Position numbers and translations under genes: made by a program. Below, piece by piece: positions 6,154-9,156 of a stretch of DNA of 9,156 nt. This DNA is from Frondihabitans sp. (GTDB lineage Bacteria > Actinomycetota > Actinomycetes > Actinomycetales > Microbacteriaceae). Each line of letters opens with the position of its first letter. The first letter of the stretch is position 1. The DNA is taken from the NCBI GenBank assembly GCA_025464735.1, contig JAODMX010000110.1:1-9156 (forward strand), read 5' to 3'. The notes below the pieces were generated by a model that was not told the origin of the DNA, did not search any database, and worked only from the letters and a program-made list of their open reading frames with translations.

Positions 6154-8724
6154 ATGTCGACACCGCCCCTCGCCGCCCTCCTCGCCGAGTACTACGGCCC
6201 GAACGACACCAAGGGCGACGGCGAATTCGACCCGGACACCGTCTATCTCGACTTCGCGAACTGGGCGGAGTCGCGGGGTCTTCCGCTCTATCCCGCTCAG
6301 GACGAAGCGATGATCGAGCTGGTCTCGGGGGCTCACGTCGTGCTCAGCACCCCGACCGGCACGGGGAAGTCGCTCGTCGCAGCCGGTGCTCACTTCGTCG
6401 CGCTGGCCCAGGGCAAGCGCAGCTACTACACCGCACCGATCAAGGCGCTCGTGAGTGAGAAGTTCTTCGCGCTCGTCGATCTCTTCGGGCCGGAGAACGT
6501 CGGCATGGTCACCGGAGACTCCTCCGTGAACGCCGACGCTCCGATCATCTGCTGCACCGCGGAGATCCTCGCCAACCTGGCACTTCGGCACGGAGCGGGC
6601 GCCGATGTCGATCAGGTCGTGATGGACGAATTCCATTTCTACGCGGATCCGGATCGCGGCTGGGCCTGGCAGGTTCCGCTCCTGCTCCTTCCGCGCGTCC
6701 AGTTCCTGCTCATGTCGGCGACGCTCGGCAACGTCGAACCGATCAGCGACGACCTCGGGCGACGCACGGGCAAACCGGTCGCGCTCGTCACGGGCGTCGA
6801 ACGGCCCGTTCCGCTGCACTACTTCTACGCCTCGACTCCCGTCCACGAGACGGTCGAGGAGCTGCTCTCGACGGGGGAGGCGCCGATCTACGTCGTGCAC
6901 TTCTCACAGGCTGCCGCGCTCGAGCGGGCGCAGGCACTGTCGAGCATCAAGATCGCGTCGCGGGAGCAGCGCGACGAGATCGCCGACCTTATCGCAGGCT
7001 TCCGCTTCTCGACGTCCTTCGGCAAGACGCTGAACCGCCTGGTGCGCGCCGGCATCGGCGTCCACCACGCGGGCATGCTGCCGAAGTACCGGCGGCTCGT
7101 CGAGCAGCTCGCGCAGCGCGGACTCCTGCGCGTCATCTGCGGTACCGACACCCTCGGAGTCGGCATCAACGTTCCCATCCGGACGGTGCTCCTCACAGCC
7201 CTCACGAAATTCGATGGAACGCGGATGCGACAGCTCACCGCGCGCGAGTTCCACCAGGTCGCCGGGCGAGCCGGCCGCGCCGGGTACGACACCGCCGGCA
7301 CGGTCACGCTGGAGGCCCCTGATCACGAGATCGAGAACCTCCAGCAGATCAAACGGGCCGGTGACGATGCCAAGAAGAAGCGGAAGATCATCCGCAAGAA
7401 GGCGCCCGACGGCTTCGTCTCCTGGGGCGAGCCGTCGTTCTTCAAGCTGATCGAGGCCGAGCCGGAGCCGCTGGTCTCCCGCATGCAGATCACCCACGCC
7501 ATGCTGCTGAACGTGATCGGCCGCGGGGGAGACGCGTTCGCCAACGTCCGATCCCTCGTCTTCGACAACCACTCGAACAGGTCCGAGAAGTTCGCGCTCG
7601 CCCGCCAGGCGATCTCGATCTACCGGGCGCTTCGTGAGTCGGGCGTCGTGGAACAGGCCCCCGGGGTCGTGACCGCGACGGATCCGGATCCTCGGCCCGC
7701 CATTCGACTGACGGTCGACCTCCAGCCGAATTTCGCCCTCAACCAGCCGCTCTCGCCGTTCGCGTTGGCCACCTTCGAGGTGCTCGATCCTGAGTCGGAC
7801 AGCTACGCCCTCGACATGGTCTCGGTGGTCGAATCGACCCTCGACGATCCGCGGCCGATCCTGTCGCAGCAGCAGTTCAAGGCGCGCGGCGAGGCTGTTG
7901 CCGCGATGAAGCAGGAGGGCGTCGAGTACGAGCAGCGGATGGAGCTCCTCGAAGAGGTCACCTGGCCGAAGCCTCTCGACGAACTGCTCTCCGCGCTCTT
8001 CGAGACCTACAAAGCGTCCCAGCCGTGGATCGGCGATTTCGAACTCTCGCCGAAATCGGTCGTGCGCGACCTGTACGAGCGCGCGATGACGTTCGGCGAC
8101 TTTGTCAATTTCTACGGGTTGGCACGCTCGGAGGGGCTCGTGCTGCGCTACCTGTCGGATGCCTACCGTGCGCTTCGGCAGACGATTCCCGACGAGGCGA
8201 AGACCGACGAGCTCCTCGACATCATCGAGTGGCTCGGCGAACTCGTGCGTCAGGTCGACTCGTCGCTCCTCGACGAGTGGGAGGAGATGGTCAACCCGAC
8301 CGAGGTCGCCTCGCACGACGCGATCGTGCCGCCGGTGCTGCGCACGCTCACGGGCAATCGCCGTGCTTTTCGCGTGCTGGTGCGCAACGAGCTGTTCCGG
8401 CGCGTGCAGATGGCGGCGCTCGACGACGCCGCAGGGCTCGGCGAGCTCGACGCCGCGGCCGGGTTCTCCTCCGTCGAGTGGGGCGACGCACTCGACCGGT
8501 ACTACGACGAATACGACCGCATTGGCACCGGGCCCGCCGCTCGCGGGGCGGGCCTCCTCGTTGTCGAGGAAGGGCCCACGTCGTGGGACGTCCGGCAGAT
8601 CTTCGACGACCCCGAGGGCGACCACGACTGGGGCATCACGGGCACGGTCGACCTCGCGGAGTCGAACGAGCAGGGTGTTGCGGTGCTCCGGGTGACTGCT
8701 GTGGGGCCCGTCGCCTCCGTCTGA
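6154..8724 (+). CDS. Superfamily 2 DEAD/DEAH-type helicase with DUF3516-like C-terminal region
   Basis: An 856-residue ATP-dependent nucleic-acid helicase, cytoplasmic, related to the Ski2/HelY branch. Motif I is TPTGTGKS (66-73, Lys72). Motif II is DEFH (Asp158-Glu159-Phe160-His161). Motif III is SAT (188-190). GIGVHHAG (300-307) and GTDTLGVGINVP (330-341, motif V) are characteristic of Ski2-like enzymes. Motif VI is QVAGRAGR (Gln368 to Arg375). A basic stretch KKKRK lies at 407-411. From about residue 430 to the end, roughly half the protein is an acidic, helical region that I associate from memory with DUF3516, known mainly from actinobacterial helicases; it lacks an obvious nuclease or exonuclease motif. 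ATG 6154 is preceded by GAAGG only 3 bases away and by GCAGGA farther upstream, so initiation signals are ordinary to weak. It is separated from the methyltransferase by a terminator and converges with the RNase H gene. RNA is the likely substrate by family analogy, but DNA is not excluded. Confidence 0.92.
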   Translation: MSTPPLAALLAEYYGPNDTKGDGEFDPDTVYLDFANWAESRGLPLYPAQDEAMIELVSGAHVVLSTPTGTGKSLVAAGAHFVALAQGKRSYYTAPIKALVSEKFFALVDLFGPENVGMVTGDSSVNADAPIICCTAEILANLALRHGAGADVDQVVMDEFHFYADPDRGWAWQVPLLLLPRVQFLLMSATLGNVEPISDDLGRRTGKPVALVTGVERPVPLHYFYASTPVHETVEELLSTGEAPIYVVHFSQAAALERAQALSSIKIASREQRDEIADLIAGFRFSTSFGKTLNRLVRAGIGVHHAGMLPKYRRLVEQLAQRGLLRVICGTDTLGVGINVPIRTVLLTALTKFDGTRMRQLTAREFHQVAGRAGRAGYDTAGTVTLEAPDHEIENLQQIKRAGDDAKKKRKIIRKKAPDGFVSWGEPSFFKLIEAEPEPLVSRMQITHAMLLNVIGRGGDAFANVRSLVFDNHSNRSEKFALARQAISIYRALRESGVVEQAPGVVTATDPDPRPAIRLTVDLQPNFALNQPLSPFALATFEVLDPESDSYALDMVSVVESTLDDPRPILSQQQFKARGEAVAAMKQEGVEYEQRMELLEEVTWPKPLDELLSALFETYKASQPWIGDFELSPKSVVRDLYERAMTFGDFVNFYGLARSEGLVLRYLSDAYRALRQTIPDEAKTDELLDIIEWLGELVRQVDSSLLDEWEEMVNPTEVASHDAIVPPVLRTLTGNRRAFRVLVRNELFRRVQMAALDDAAGLGELDAAAGFSSVEWGDALDRYYDEYDRIGTGPAARGAGLLVVEEGPTSWDVRQIFDDPEGDHDWGITGTVDLAESNEQGVAVLRVTAVGPVASV

Positions 8725-8764
8725 CCTCGCGTTTCTTCGCTTTCTGGGGTGTGTCCTTCGTTTT

Positions 8765-8800
8765 GCTCAGCGAGAAGTGAGCTGCGGGGATTCGCGCAGC
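8765..8800. terminator. Weak hairpins in the convergent gap
   Basis: The 98-base gap between the helicase and RNase H stops contains two small inverted repeats: GCTCA/TGAGC (8765-8769 with 8778-8782) and GCTGCG/CGCAGC (8781-8786 with 8795-8800). They share two bases, so only one can form fully at a time. Neither is followed by a T-run on either strand. They could act as weak bidirectional 3' ends; the evidence is structural only. Confidence 0.25.
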
Positions 8801-8822
8801 CTGACGAGACCTGCTGCGTCGG

Positions 8823-9156
8823 TCAGAAGAGGGTTGCCGGCGGTTCTGGATCCTGAGCCGCCTCGGCGGAGACGGTCGTGACCGGCTTGCCTGGCCAGCC
8901 GGGGCCGCTCGGTACTGCGCGCCGCGCTTGGAAGGCCTCGGCGGCGGTGCGCGCCCGGATGTCGGCCGCCTCGTTCATCTCGTGCCCGACGTGACCCCGG
9001 ACCCACTCGAACTTCACTCGACGACCCTGAAGTGCTTGGTCGAGCTCCTTGATGATCTCGACGTTCATCACCGGCTTGCCGTCGGCCTTGCGCCAGCCTT
9101 TGCGCTTCCAGCCAGCCATCCACTCGGTGCAGGCCTTGATCGCGTACTGACTGTCG
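8823..9156 (-). CDS. rnhA: Ribonuclease HI, C-terminal part (5' end outside the window)
   Basis: Cuts the RNA strand of RNA-DNA hybrids, for example R-loops and replication primers. About 110 residues are visible on the minus strand; the frame is open to the window edge, so the N-terminal third, with the first catalytic residues, lies outside. Reading from the edge, DSQYAIKACTEW matches the E. coli motif DSQYVRQGITQW, whose Asp70 binds metal. GWRKADGKPVMNVEIIKELD corresponds to the basic handle and following helix (GWKTADKKPVKNVDLW in E. coli). WVRGHVGHEMNEAADIRAR aligns with WVKGHAGHPENERCDELAR, keeping the active-site His124 and Asp134 equivalents, so the enzyme looks active. An internal ATG at 9119 is not the start because conserved sequence continues before it. 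After the core comes a Pro/Ala-rich tail of about 35 residues ending PPATLF, longer than in E. coli and without a recognised domain. The gene converges on the helicase. Confidence 0.93.
   Translation of the reverse strand, partial: DSQYAIKACTEWMAGWKRKGWRKADGKPVMNVEIIKELDQALQGRRVKFEWVRGHVGHEMNEAADIRARTAAEAFQARRAVPSGPGWPGKPVTTVSAEAAQDPEPPATLF

Noticed and set aside
6904..8625. A 573-codon open frame on the minus strand
   Set aside because: It is antisense to the helicase, has no recognisable domain, and the helicase frame explains the sequence.
8025..8780. A 251-codon plus-strand frame overlapping the helicase end
   Set aside because: Arg/Ala-rich shadow of the helicase frame; its only non-overlapping part is the short convergent gap.
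1..9156. A defence system, CRISPR array, prophage or insertion sequence
   Set aside because: No integrase, transposase, repeat-spacer array, toxin-antitoxin pair or phage protein was seen. The helicase plus methyltransferase pairing superficially recalls defence operons, but they are separated by a terminator and have housekeeping-type motifs.

Overview
The window is high-GC, densely packed DNA with codons strongly biased to G or C in the third position. This points to an actinobacterium. Protein style (the DUF3516-type helicase, the paired ABC exporter and the three-part methyltransferase) suggests a Microbacteriaceae-like organism, but that family placement is inference and was not tested against a database.

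Layout. (1) Positions 1-4285, plus strand: a probable drug or lipid efflux operon. It has a 5'-truncated TetR-family regulator, then two ABC half-transporters whose genes overlap by ATGA. The two ATPase domains are complementary. The first has degenerate catalytic residues (Asp for the catalytic Glu, Gln for the switch His). The second has intact catalytic residues but a diverged signature motif. Together they predict an obligate heterodimer with one active and one degenerate ATP site. A short GC hairpin follows the last stop codon. (2) Positions 4350-5930, plus strand: a three-part class I SAM-dependent methyltransferase with an NPPF active-site motif, of unknown substrate. (3) Positions 5931-6153: a spacer with an AT-richer patch and a strong intrinsic terminator. 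(4) Positions 6154-8724, plus strand: an 856-residue Ski2/HelY-like superfamily 2 helicase with a long C-terminal region of DUF3516 type. (5) Positions 8823-9156, minus strand: the C-terminal two thirds of ribonuclease HI, convergent with the helicase and running off the window.

Genes 1-3 should work together: the TetR protein probably represses its own gene and the exporter until a ligand binds. The methyltransferase, helicase and RNase H look like independent nucleic-acid or translation housekeeping functions; I see no evidence that they form one system. No mobile element, CRISPR array, tRNA or rRNA was recognised. The most unusual structural signal is a perfect 16-bp palindrome (CCGCAGGATCCTGCGG) found twice, 4.9 kb apart, inside two unrelated genes and read in the same frame in both, so that each protein carries the same PQDPAA peptide.
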